This document shows positions 7,827 to 16,491 of a stretch of 32,795 bases of DNA, in pieces; the first letter of the stretch is position 1, and every line of letters begins with the position of its first letter. Origin of the DNA: an uncultured Pseudomonadota bacterium (GTDB taxonomy: Bacteria; Pseudomonadota; Gammaproteobacteria; Methylococcales; Methylomonadaceae); the NCBI GenBank assembly GCA_903875455.1, contig CAIQWF010000087.1, forward strand, positions 1-32,795. The letters are read 5' to 3'. The notes beneath the pieces were generated by a model. The model had not been told where the DNA came from. It saw nothing but the letters and a program-made list of their open reading frames with translations, and did no database searches. Both the position numbers and the translations under genes were made by a program.

Positions 7827-10214
7827 CTACATCCAGTTTCCTATCAGGATAAACGGCGACCAGAAAAACGGATCGGCAAAATCTTTTTGTTGCAGCAACT
7901 TTAGCATTGCTTCCTGCAAGGCTTTGGCTTTAGTTTGATTTGGTTTTTTTAACGATTGATAAAAAGTAGTCATTAATTCGGCGGTGGCATCATCAGCCAC
8001 TGACCACAACGACCCCAAAGCACTGTGCACTTTGGCTTTTATCGCGACCCCGCTGATTCCCAAGGGGGATCTGTCATCACCTTCTGCGGTTTGGCAGGCG
8101 CTTAACGTCAGTAAATCGATGGGATGCTGTCTAAAATAATCAGAGCTCAGCAAGGTTTCCAGTTGATTCAAGTTCAAAATTTTATCGTAGGTCATGATAA
8201 AGCTGTCTTCTGCGGTGTTGCCAAAAACACCGTGCGAGGCGATATGTAAAATAGTGTGCGGGGTTTCTGTTAAGGTGTGGGTGAAATTTTCCAGTGTAAA
8301 GCCGTCATTTAGCAAATAGCCGGTGTTGTTTTTTTCCGCCAATTCTTTAATTTCAGTGTCGACTCCTGGTAATGTCAGTATTTTTTGCAAGTTGTCAATC
8401 ACTTCTGGTTTTTTTAGAAACTCCTGAATATCGCGCTTTTTTTCCTGCTGTTGACTGGCGGTAAGCTCGCGTTTTTTTATAGGCTCCATAGCGCGTTGCA
8501 AATCACGGGTTAAAGACCGGTTAAAGGTTTTTTCAGGTGTTGTTCCCATAAAAGGCGACAGAAATGAGTCGGGCAAGTCTTTCACCACATCACCGGGGAG
8601 ACTCATTCCGGCCAGTAACATGCTGCTTTGATATTGATGATTCTCGCTGGCAATCAATGACATGCCGGGCGAGGTGACAACGGCATAATTCTCAATGACA
8701 AACTGCTTGCCATCATGCAGTGCCGCCAGCGGCATTAATCTTAACACCCCGTCAGGCATATAAACCAAAGTTTCTATGTTTTGCTGTTTTAGAAAAGCTT
8801 CAGCCGGGGCAATCAACCAATGGTACAAACGCTGCGCCTGTTGTTTTTTGTGGGAAAGTTGTTCCTGTTCTTTTTTTGAATCAACATATTTTTTATAGTT
8901 GCGCAAATCACTGGAAAATTGCCGCACTCGCTGTTCAAGTTCTTTGGCAGTTACCGGGCTACTAAAACGCTGCAATCCTGCGGCGCTATAAATAATAATT
9001 TCCAGCCGGTCGGGCAAAGAAATAGGATAAATTGCGGCAGCATGGGTGTCTGTTTTTTTCAAATTGATGGGCGTTGCCGAAATATCACAACGGCTTTGAA
9101 AATAATCTTCCAGCTCACTTTTTTTCAAGCGTTCAATGCTGTCTTGCGCTTCTGCTAACAAGGCTTGTTGTTCGCTGGTTTTTGCAACGGCAGACTGGCG
9201 CAATAACAAATCAGCCAGACCTAAATAAATCGGCGCAAACGTTTCACGGAAAGACGATTGGCCATGCTGATAAGACACCGGAATATCAAGACGGACAGTA
9301 TCAATATTTTTTACTGCCTCCCGGTAAACGGCAATGGCCAGTTTAGGCTGATTTTGCTGCTGATAAAGCTGTCCTGCGTGCCAGTTCAGGTCAATCAAAG
9401 CATCATTGGCATCTGCTTTCTGGGCAATGTTGATGGCTTCCTGTAACAATTGAATAGCTTCATTGTTGCGCTGTTGCTGCTTATACAAATAGGCTAAATG
9501 TTTTAAAGCGGCGGTCTGGATTCTGGACTGTTTATTCTGCCGCGCCAAGGCTAAGGCATGGTTTAAATCGCTGAAAGCAGCTACTAAAAAATCATTTTTG
9601 GGCGATAACTGATACAGTTGCAGGTTTTTATAACCTATCGTAAGCCAGAGTTCACTGTTGGCCGGATTAGCCGGTAATTTGCTCATCAGGGCTTTTGCCT
9701 GTTGCAGATGTTGCGCGGCTTGTTGCAGATTGCGATGTTCAATATCTATTTTAGCCAGTTGATAAAAACCGCTGACCAGCAAAGCTTTGTCGGTAACCTG
9801 TTCCGGTTGCGAGATTGCCTGCTGAAAATGCTCGGTTGCCTGCCTGATGTTCTCGGAGTGCAAGTCTAGTTGTCCCAAATACAGGTTAGTCCGTAAACTT
9901 AAGTCGTACCAGTTGTTGGTTTTGGCTTGTTCCAGCGCTGAAGTTAAAAGCTGTTCGGCTTCCTCATCATTTTGCCTTTGTGAGGCCATGTAACCTTGCA
10001 AGGCTTTTATCAACACCAGATTGTAGGAATCCTGCTGTTCTGTGGCTTGCTGTTCCGCCTGGGCAAACTGCATTTTCGCGGCATAAAAGTGGCCGTTTTC
10101 CAAATTTTCCTGCCCCTGCTGTAACAATTGCGCAAGGCTTTCAGCGTGTACAGGCGTGACGTTCGCCAATACCAGAACAGCAGCAATCATCACGAGGCGA
10201 TAAATAAAATTCAT
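7827..10214 (-). CDS. Exported TPR-CHAT domain protein, putative caspase-like cysteine protease
   Basis: The 795-residue protein starts with a signal peptide (MNFIYRLVMIAAVLVLANVTPVHA). Helical TPR-type repeats fill roughly residues 25-300, for example the ALLVSGFYQLAKIDIEHRNL and QTAALKHLAYLYKQQQR segments. A charged coiled-coil linker follows, then a CHAT domain from about residue 440 to the end. The catalytic dyad is intact: His661 in HIASHG and Cys707 in LSACQTAEG. The typical domain end GSLWSVADDATAELM...DPFFWSPFILIGNWM is also present. CHAT domains belong to the caspase/separase clan. The gene lies 166 bp downstream of tpsB on the same strand. I infer a periplasmic or surface protease acting with this secretion system, perhaps on TpsA; the substrate is unproven. 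Confidence 0.88.
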   Translation of the reverse strand: MNFIYRLVMIAAVLVLANVTPVHAESLAQLLQQGQENLENGHFYAAKMQFAQAEQQATEQQDSYNLVLIKALQGYMASQRQNDEEAEQLLTSALEQAKTNNWYDLSLRTNLYLGQLDLHSENIRQATEHFQQAISQPEQVTDKALLVSGFYQLAKIDIEHRNLQQAAQHLQQAKALMSKLPANPANSELWLTIGYKNLQLYQLSPKNDFLVAAFSDLNHALALARQNKQSRIQTAALKHLAYLYKQQQRNNEAIQLLQEAINIAQKADANDALIDLNWHAGQLYQQQNQPKLAIAVYREAVKNIDTVRLDIPVSYQHGQSSFRETFAPIYLGLADLLLRQSAVAKTSEQQALLAEAQDSIERLKKSELEDYFQSRCDISATPINLKKTDTHAAAIYPISLPDRLEIIIYSAAGLQRFSSPVTAKELEQRVRQFSSDLRNYKKYVDSKKEQEQLSHKKQQAQRLYHWLIAPAEAFLKQQNIETLVYMPDGVLRLMPLAALHDGKQFVIENYAVVTSPGMSLIASENHQYQSSMLLAGMSLPGDVVKDLPDSFLSPFMGTTPEKTFNRSLTRDLQRAMEPIKKRELTASQQQEKKRDIQEFLKKPEVIDNLQKILTLPGVDTEIKELAEKNNTGYLLNDGFTLENFTHTLTETPHTILHIASHGVFGNTAEDSFIMTYDKILNLNQLETLLSSDYFRQHPIDLLTLSACQTAEGDDRSPLGISGVAIKAKVHSALGSLWSVADDATAELMTTFYQSLKKPNQTKAKALQEAMLKLLQQKDFADPFFWSPFILIGNWM

Positions 10215-10264
10215 GATACGAATCTCAAAAAATTGGAGCTTCTAAAAAGCGAGTGATGCTGATA

Positions 10265-10340
10265 CCGTTCGTCCTGAGCTTGTCGAAGAATGAACGTCAA
10301 GCCGCTTATGGTTCGAGCAGCTCACCAAGAACGGCTTGAC
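10265..10340. repeat. Two inverted copies of a dispersed repeat between tpsB and the CHAT gene
   Basis: CCGTTCGTCCTGAGCTTGTC begins at 10265. A second, inverted copy spans about 10309-10333, reading CCGTTCTTGGTGAGCTGCTC on the minus strand. GTCAAGCCG at 10296-10304 pairs with CGGCTTGAC at 10332-10340 and forms a long stem around the second copy. A relative occurs at 21849-21901. In the tpsB-CHAT transcript this would be a strong hairpin, but no T-tract makes it an obvious terminator. Confidence 0.75.
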
Positions 10341-10380
10341 TTCGGCAAATATTACTAGCGTTTTAGGAGTCTCAAGCAGT

Positions 10381-12081
10381 TTAAAAAGCTGACAAGCTGA
10401 CGCGCCAGTGTACGCCGCTGTCTTGCAGGTTGTATTCGGATTTTTTGCTGGCTGTGTTTAAGGCATGGGCGAACATGATTTCAGAATTGAAGTATTTCAG
10501 CGGTTGCCATTCCAGACCGATGCCGACTGAATGTAAATAAGCGATTTGCTCTCTTTCGCCACGATTCCATGCCGCGCCGTAATCCATAAACGGAAACAGT
10601 GTCACCTTTCCGGGAAAACGGTTGTCCGTGTCATCTTTAAACAGCGGATAACGGAATTCGGCGGAAACTACATAACCTTTATCCCTGACCAGTTCATTTT
10701 CCCGATAACCGCGCACACTGTAACGGCCACCGACAGAGAAACGCTCCATTGGCATCAATTGATCTTCGGTGTATTGCAGATCGCCGCGCAACAGCAAGGT
10801 GCCGCCGGTATCAAACACTTGTCCGGCATATTGCAGTTGCCCTAACCAGCTGACGAAATTGCTGTCCGGCAGGTTTTTATCCTGATGCCAGGTGGCGTTA
10901 AAAGCTCTAATCCCCACGCTGGTGGTGGAACGGGCTGAAAATACCTGCCGTTCTAAACGTTCGGTAAAATCCAGACTGAAGCGCAATACCGAATCTTTGG
11001 TGATGCCATTGGCTGAAGCACCGGCAGAAAACGGAAAACCGATATTGCCTAATAAAAAGGTTTGGTTTTCTTTCAGGTTAAAAGAGACGCCGAGATTAAA
11101 ACTGCGGTTCAGGGTTTGAATTAACGGCTGTAGCAGACTGAATTCATAGCCGATATATTCACTTTTAATATCAATTTTTTTCAGTGGTTCTTCAATCACC
11201 GAGGCATTGTTAATATCAAAATGAAAGCTAAAGCGGGTATCGTAAGCGTTTAGCGGAATGGAAAAACCGCCGGAACCGCCTAAAGAGCCGGCGCTATAGA
11301 GAAAAGTCGCGTCAATAATATCGCCAAAACCGGTGAGATTGCGTACCCAGCCGCTGAGTTTGCCCTGTTCACTGCCGATACTGGGCGGGCGATAATTATC
11401 GGCACTGAGGGTGAGCTGATAAGGACGGGCACGGGTTACGGCCACATCAAAAATGCTTTCGTTGCGTTGGGTGCCGGGAATCAGGTTGCCGTTCATCCGT
11501 TCAATCAAGGGATCAAGTAACAGCTGTTGAAAACGCTGGCGCAGTTCTGGAATGTACAAAGGTTTATCAGCGTCAACCTGCAAACGGTCGCTGACATAAT
11601 CAGGGCTGAGCCATTCAGTGCCGCTCACCCGAACTTCTTTCAGTTTTCCTTCAATAATCTGCATTTGCAGAATGCCATTTTGAAAATTTTGCTCCGGTAT
11701 CACCGCACCGGAACTGACATAGCCTTGCTCGCTGTAATATTGACTGATTTTTTGCCGCAGTTGTTCCAGTTCTGTGAGCAAAACAGGTTTGCCAAGGTAA
11801 GGCTGAACAATTTTTTGTAACTCTTCAGAACTGATGACGGTATTGCCGCTAAATTCCACGCCCTTAAGCTGAATTTTTACCTGACTGGTTTGCTCTTTCG
11901 GCAGAATCTGTTTTTCAATCGGCGGCAATTGAAAACCGGGTAATTTTTCCGGCACAAACTCCGGCAGTTTAGGGCGGCTGGAGCTAGGCCGGTCGGTAAT
12001 GACGCTGCTGGTTGTGGTGTCAGCCAATAGCGCAGGCGACAAAAGCAGGCCGCCCAGGGTTAGATTGAGGAAGCTGCGCAT
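10381..12081 (-). CDS. TpsB-type outer-membrane transporter (ShlB/FhaC/HecB family)
   Basis: TpsB proteins are Omp85-superfamily barrels that export a TpsA partner across the outer membrane. This one has 566 residues with a signal peptide (MRSFLNLTLGG... to LLAD) and a proline-rich linker to about residue 60. POTRA1 (VQIKLKGVEFSGNTVISSEEL onward, with YYSEQGYVSSGAVIP) and POTRA2 (LKEVRVSGTEWLSPD onward) follow, then a 16-strand-type barrel. The conserved loop-6 motif VRGYRE is present, and the chain ends in aromatic SLSAF, as outer-membrane proteins do. A strong GGAGGTG ribosome-binding site lies inside the end of tpsA, and the start overlaps the tpsA end by 22 bp. This indicates coupled synthesis of transporter and substrate. 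Confidence 0.95.
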   Translation of the reverse strand: MRSFLNLTLGGLLLSPALLADTTTSSVITDRPSSSRPKLPEFVPEKLPGFQLPPIEKQILPKEQTSQVKIQLKGVEFSGNTVISSEELQKIVQPYLGKPVLLTELEQLRQKISQYYSEQGYVSSGAVIPEQNFQNGILQMQIIEGKLKEVRVSGTEWLSPDYVSDRLQVDADKPLYIPELRQRFQQLLLDPLIERMNGNLIPGTQRNESIFDVAVTRARPYQLTLSADNYRPPSIGSEQGKLSGWVRNLTGFGDIIDATFLYSAGSLGGSGGFSIPLNAYDTRFSFHFDINNASVIEEPLKKIDIKSEYIGYEFSLLQPLIQTLNRSFNLGVSFNLKENQTFLLGNIGFPFSAGASANGITKDSVLRFSLDFTERLERQVFSARSTTSVGIRAFNATWHQDKNLPDSNFVSWLGQLQYAGQVFDTGGTLLLRGDLQYTEDQLMPMERFSVGGRYSVRGYRENELVRDKGYVVSAEFRYPLFKDDTDNRFPGKVTLFPFMDYGAAWNRGEREQIAYLHSVGIGLEWQPLKYFNSEIMFAHALNTASKKSEYNLQDSGVHWRVSLSAF

Positions 12082-14972
12082 GGTGCACCTCCGCTTGTTT
12101 GAGAGGCTTCTGATGCGGTGTTTGATGAAGTCGCCTTGGTGGATGAGGTTTGTGAGATAGTAGCCGCCGGAATAAAATCGTCTTTTTCTTCGTTAATCGG
12201 CAAGCCGCCTTTGCTGCCGCGTTTTAAGGAATTGCCCGCCGAATTTTGGCAAGGATTGCGATTAACGCTCGGCAACACCAGACTGCCGGCATCCAACGCT
12301 TTGGTGATGTTGCTGATATTAAACTGCGGTGAGGTGATATTGACATTGCCGCTGACCCCGGTTTCTGAGGCGGCCTGAATCACGTTGAAGCCCGGCACAA
12401 ACGGTTGCCAGTTGACCCAGCTGCCGCCCAGAATCAAATTGTCATAACTGGCAATCAAGCCGTTTAAGTGCAGATTAACATCGCCGCCAAAACCGCCAAT
12501 TGCGTTCGCCTGAATAACGCCGGTATCCATAATTAAAAAGCCCGCATTGACAAAGATATTGCCGCCGTTGCTGGTGGCGCCGCTGACGGAAGTTAAAAAG
12601 CCTGAGTCTTTTAAATAAATTAACTGTCCGCCGTTGATGTGAATGTCGCCGCCGTTGCCGTTGCCGATGTTGGCGGTGGTCATAATAAAAGACGGATCCA
12701 TTGTCAGCCAGTGGGAAAAATTGATGTTGATGTCGCCAGCATCGACATTGCCGGTTGATTCGGTGGTAATCGAGCTATTTTGCATGGCAATATCAGCGGC
12801 GGTAATGGTGATGGTGCCATGATTGGAGGTGTCGGCAGAATTGCCGGTGTTTTGGAGGGTGATTTTGCCCTGATTGGCTAAAGATAACCGCTCGGTTGCG
12901 GTTATCTCAATATTGCCGGTTTTGCCGCCTTTGGCTTCAGCGGAAATAGCCGAACCATCGTTGACAGAAAGTTGGCCGGTTAAAATATTGATATTGCCTG
13001 AATTGCCGGTGCCGGTATTGGCAACAGTGATTTTTGAATCATTGAAAAGTTTGAGAATTGAGGCATCAATTTTGATATTGCCGCTAGTGGTTTGAGAAAT
13101 AGAGGTAGCGTTAATTTCTGCATTATTATCGAGTGTTAGCACGGGTGAGTTGATTTGAATAAAACCGCCTATACCAGAACCTGTAGTTAAAGTTCTAATT
13201 TTGCCATTATTCAGATAAATATTATTTGCAGCATTGATGAATATGTCACCTGGAGTACCGTTAGTAATAGTGGGTACTGAAATTGTTGTACCATCGCCAT
13301 TTACGGCAGATGAAGAGACTACTCCTGTGTTTAAAATCTCTAAAGCATCAGTATTGATTTCTATATTACCTGCTTTTGCCATACTCCCATATACCACATC
13401 ACTTAGAATTCCTGTCCACCATGAACTTCCTTGAGCATCAATTTTTATGTGTTTGGCATCAACAACAATATTTCCCGCATAAGTATTTGAAGTAGGACTA
13501 AAGTTGCTTGCCAAAATAGTACCTGCATTTAAAAGATTAATACTTTCAGCTTTTACATAAACATTTCCACAAGAAGCTCCCTTACCTCCATTGCTAGCAG
13601 AACCTATGTGAGTTGTGAAAAAACTATTATGCCCATTAACTGTTATATCTTTTGCACTAACAAATACATTGTTACCATTGCCAGTACTATAAGCATCTGA
13701 AGATATCCACACTAGGCTGTGCATATCAATTGTATTGGCATTTACAATGACAGTACCTCCCTTTCCACCACCATACGTATCCGAGCTAATCCCCGCTCCA
13801 TAAACATTGGCTGGCCAAGGATAAGTGACGCCATAAGGATAATTTGACCTCCATAAAGTATCAATGTATATATCTCCCGCATTAACCGTTACATTCCCTC
13901 CATTACCTGTCACTTTATCATTTGCTACATTCGCAGAAATAAAAGCGTTTTCAATCAGGTTTAAGGATTTTGCGACAGTGACATTTACATTTCCTGTATT
14001 TCCTGAGTTTAACGCATCAGCACTCAGCGCACTGTTATGCAAAATGTTTAAATTTATCGTGTTAGCTTCAATACCTTTTCCTGCTTCTGCATTCAAATTG
14101 CCGTTGTTATGAGCATAAAGCAAACCATGATTTAAGTTTACGTCACCACCCCACAACGTTAAGCGTCCGCCGCTATTGCCCTCAGTGGTAATCGTGCCAT
14201 AATCAACCGACACATTCCCCGCATTCTCAATAGTTGGCGTTTGGGCAGGCAACGGCAAAAAACCGTTTCCATCCTGCATTAAACTCACCGCTTCATTGTC
14301 TTTGATTGCGACCAGCCGAACTTCACCGGCAGGCACAGACAACTTGGCATTATTGGCAACCGTGATATTGCTCGCTACTACATCCAAAGTTTGCGGAAGG
14401 CTTTTATTTAAAGTGATTTGTGAACCATCAAAACCAAGGGTGCCGGTGGAATTAGTGCCAACAAAACCAAAACTCTCAGGAGCGGCAGAGAAAGTGCTGC
14501 TATTGGCTATATCAGTCGCACTGTAAAAAACGCCGACCCCCGCATTAATTCGGTCGGCAGTGCTGACATGAAACGCCGCTGGCACATCCACCACAGCATT
14601 TGCGCCAAACATCACGCCATTCGGATTGATAAAATAAAAATCGGCGTTGCCGATGGTTGACTGCAACAAGCCATTAATAAACGAAGGACTGCCGCCGGTG
14701 ACGCGGCTGATGACATTCTGCAAGGTATTGGCGCCGGTAAAAGTCGCACTTTCACCGGTGTTGATATTGAAGGTGGTAAAGCTGTGAAACAGATTGTTCC
14801 CGACCGTTGTTCCCATGTCTTGGGGAATTGTCATTGCGCCGGATAAAGGAGTAGGAACACCCGGATAAGCAGAACCTGGTTTTCCCATTGTTCCATCTGT
14901 AAGTATTTCAGCATACGCCGAAACACTCAGAAAAAAACAACCTGAAATGATGAGCTTGATAATTGTTTTCAT
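12060..14972 (-). CDS. TpsA-type filamentous haemagglutinin-like exoprotein
   Basis: The 970-residue product begins with a signal peptide (MKTIIKLIISGCFFLSVSAYA). The haemagglutination-activity/TPS domain covers roughly residues 22-140, with the family hallmarks NLFHSFTTFNI, VISRVTGG and NPNGVMFG. The rest is a repetitive Gly/Asn/Thr-rich beta-helix with many GN(V/I).V.A units. The C-terminus has the segment PCQNSAGNSLKRGSKGGLP and a Ser/Thr-rich tail with a last Cys near the end, as in many TpsA proteins from environmental bacteria. The ATG at 14972 opens the signal peptide; a TTG three codons earlier is possible. The likely role is surface adhesion or a secreted scaffold exported by the adjacent TpsB. 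Roughly residues 280-615 are encoded by distinctly AT-richer DNA than the two ends. Confidence 0.93.
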   Translation of the reverse strand: MKTIIKLIISGCFFLSVSAYAEILTDGTMGKPGSAYPGVPTPLSGAMTIPQDMGTTVGNNLFHSFTTFNINTGESATFTGANTLQNVISRVTGGSPSFINGLLQSTIGNADFYFINPNGVMFGANAVVDVPAAFHVSTADRINAGVGVFYSATDIANSSTFSAAPESFGFVGTNSTGTLGFDGSQITLNKSLPQTLDVVASNITVANNAKLSVPAGEVRLVAIKDNEAVSLMQDGNGFLPLPAQTPTIENAGNVSVDYGTITTEGNSGGRLTLWGGDVNLNHGLLYAHNNGNLNAEAGKGIEANTINLNILHNSALSADALNSGNTGNVNVTVAKSLNLIENAFISANVANDKVTGNGGNVTVNAGDIYIDTLWRSNYPYGVTYPWPANVYGAGISSDTYGGGKGGTVIVNANTIDMHSLVWISSDAYSTGNGNNVFVSAKDITVNGHNSFFTTHIGSASNGGKGASCGNVYVKAESINLLNAGTILASNFSPTSNTYAGNIVVDAKHIKIDAQGSSWWTGILSDVVYGSMAKAGNIEINTDALEILNTGVVSSSAVNGDGTTISVPTITNGTPGDIFINAANNIYLNNGKIRTLTTGSGIGGFIQINSPVLTLDNNAEINATSISQTTSGNIKIDASILKLFNDSKITVANTGTGNSGNINILTGQLSVNDGSAISAEAKGGKTGNIEITATERLSLANQGKITLQNTGNSADTSNHGTITITAADIAMQNSSITTESTGNVDAGDININFSHWLTMDPSFIMTTANIGNGNGGDIHINGGQLIYLKDSGFLTSVSGATSNGGNIFVNAGFLIMDTGVIQANAIGGFGGDVNLHLNGLIASYDNLILGGSWVNWQPFVPGFNVIQAASETGVSGNVNITSPQFNISNITKALDAGSLVLPSVNRNPCQNSAGNSLKRGSKGGLPINEEKDDFIPAATISQTSSTKATSSNTASEASQTSGGAPCAASSI

Positions 14973-14993
14973 GATATTCAAACAAGCTTCCGT

Positions 14994-15013
14994 ACTCAGT
15001 TGATAAACTGAGT
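14994..15013. promoter_or_regulatory. Perfect palindrome overlapping the tpsA promoter (operator-like)
   Basis: ACTCAGTT at 14994-15001 and AACTGAGT at 15006-15013 are exactly inverted around GATA. The palindrome covers the expected transcription start and half of the -10 box of the predicted tpsA promoter. This is the place for a repressor operator or a 5'-end RNA hairpin. No regulator gene is adjacent. Confidence 0.5.
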
Positions 15014-15039
15014 TTAGCAGAGATGTCTTGCTTTAACAA
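15011..15039 (-). promoter_or_regulatory. Predicted sigma-70 promoter for the tpsA-tpsB(-CHAT) operon
   Basis: On the minus strand TTGTTA (15039-15034) and TAAACT (15016-15011) are separated by exactly 17 nt. Transcription would start near 15004 and leave a leader of about 30 nt. It lies in the gap between panB and tpsA, so the secretion genes probably have their own promoter and do not depend on panB read-through. Confidence 0.5.
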
Positions 15040-15178
15040 GCCATTTTCAAACAGAAAAAATCATGCGACAGTTTCAGCAATTGCAGCTAAATCATGGCTT
15101 GATTTTTAAAGTGCACTGCCAGCGCATGATTGCTGATTTGGTGCTGGAGAGGTTTCTGAGGATGATTTTGCGGAGAGA

Positions 15179-16000
15179 TTAATAACTGTGCTCAACAGCA
15201 GGGAACAAGCTGTTTTTAACTTGATGATGATAATGCGCAATGGCGGCTTCAATGCTGCCTGCTTCCTGGAGAAAATCCCTGGAAAAACGCGGGCGTTTGC
15301 CCAAACTGATACCTAACATATCGTATAACACCAAAACCTGACCGTCGCAATCAACACCGGCACCGATACCAATCACCGGAATTTTCAGCAACAAACTGAT
15401 GGTTTTGGCTAAAGCGGCGGGGACACATTCCAGAATCAATAAACTAATTCCGGCCTGTTCCAGAGCCTGTGCATCGGCAATAATTTTATCCGCTTCCGGT
15501 TGTTCTTTGCCACGAACTTTATAAGAGCCTAATTGATTAATCGATTGCGGCAACAAACCTAAATGACCACAAACCGGCACGCCAAAGTCCACCAAAAAGC
15601 GGATAATTTCAGCATGAGCTCCTTCCAGCTTTATCATTTGTGCCCCGCCTTCCTGCATTAATCTGCCGGCATTCTGAACGGCAGCGGTGACTGTGGCGTA
15701 ACTTAAAAACGGCAAATCGGCAATCACAAAGCCGCGTTGTCTGGCTTGGCTAACGCAACGACAGTGATAAACCATTTGTTCCACCGTAACCGGAATCGTG
15801 CTGCTCGCCCCCTGAATCACCATCCCCAGCGAATCGCCCACTAACATCACATCAATCCCGACTTTATCAAGCAATGCGCTGAAACTGGCATCGTAAGCGG
15901 TCAAGCAGCTGATTTTTTCACCGCGCTGTTTCATGGCGGCTAAATCGAGAATGGACAGAGCTTTGCGGGGCGGGGTGGCGGGCGATGAATACACGGTCAT
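15179..16000 (-). CDS. panB: 3-methyl-2-oxobutanoate hydroxymethyltransferase
   Basis: PanB adds a hydroxymethyl group from 5,10-methylene-tetrahydrofolate to alpha-ketoisovalerate, giving ketopantoate, the first committed step of pantothenate and CoA synthesis. The 273-residue product has the expected length and motifs: KISCLTAYDASFSALLD, VMLVGDSLGMV with the metal-binding Asp, DLPFLSY, MIKLEG, CGHLGLLPQS, ILECVP and PVIGIGAG. The ATG at 16000 overlaps the folK stop codon (ATGA), so translation is probably coupled. The frame runs on to a TTG at 16030, which I reject. The gene ends a pcnB-folK-panB operon; panC, often the next gene, is missing here and the secretion genes follow instead. Confidence 0.95.
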   Translation of the reverse strand: MTVYSSPATPPRKALSILDLAAMKQRGEKISCLTAYDASFSALLDKVGIDVMLVGDSLGMVIQGASSTIPVTVEQMVYHCRCVSQARQRGFVIADLPFLSYATVTAAVQNAGRLMQEGGAQMIKLEGAHAEIIRFLVDFGVPVCGHLGLLPQSINQLGSYKVRGKEQPEADKIIADAQALEQAGISLLILECVPAALAKTISLLLKIPVIGIGAGVDCDGQVLVLYDMLGISLGKRPRFSRDFLQEAGSIEAAIAHYHHQVKNSLFPAVEHSY

Positions 16001-16491
16001 GCCAGTTTTTTTAAACCTGCTAACGGGCAATGTGCGATTAATTGATTAATATCACCCAGTGTAGGCAGAGTTAAGGCGGGCGCGATTTCCTGCAAAGGAT
16101 ATAACACGAAAGCCCGCTCACCGATTCCAGGATGCGGAACGATTAAGTCAGGGTGATTGATTTGCTGGTCGCCGTACAGCAATAAATCCAGATCGAGAGT
16201 GCGTGCGCCCCAACGTGCGCCGGTTCTGACCCGCCCCTGTTCGTGTTCAATTTTTTGCAGACAGCGCAATAAATCCAAGGCGGCTAAATCAGTGGCAACC
16301 GCCATCACCGCATTCACATAATCGGGCTGGTCTTGCGGCCCCATCGGCGGGCTGTGATAAAAACTGGAAAAGGCCAGTTCTTCAATCCGGGCTAAAGAAT
16401 TGATAGCGATACGGGCACTTTTAAGTTGAGAAACAGGGTCAGCCAGATTGCTGCCTAAACCGATATAGGCGGTGATTGTTGCAGCGGTCAT
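15997..16491 (-). CDS. folK: 2-amino-4-hydroxy-6-hydroxymethyldihydropteridine pyrophosphokinase
   Basis: FolK (HPPK) transfers pyrophosphate from ATP to hydroxymethyl-dihydropterin in folate synthesis. The 164-residue product has the family motifs in order: YIGLGSNLADP at the N-terminus, SFYHSPPMGPQDQPDYVNAV, and the signature RWGARTLDLDLLLYGD with the magnesium-binding DLD. HPGIGERAFVLYPLQEIAP follows. Its ATG overlaps the pcnB stop (ATGA), and its own stop overlaps the panB start in the same way. The grouping with panB makes biochemical sense because PanB uses a folate cofactor. Confidence 0.96.
   Translation of the reverse strand: MTAATITAYIGLGSNLADPVSQLKSARIAINSLARIEELAFSSFYHSPPMGPQDQPDYVNAVMAVATDLAALDLLRCLQKIEHEQGRVRTGARWGARTLDLDLLLYGDQQINHPDLIVPHPGIGERAFVLYPLQEIAPALTLPTLGDINQLIAHCPLAGLKKLA

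Noticed and set aside
10215-10380. CRISPR-like repeats
   Set aside because: The repeats here and at 21.6-21.9 kb are inverted palindromic elements without regular spacing or spacers; no cas gene is present.
12118-14526. Several plus-strand open frames opposite tpsA
   Set aside because: They are antisense shadows of a long repetitive gene, with no ribosome-binding sites or recognisable products.
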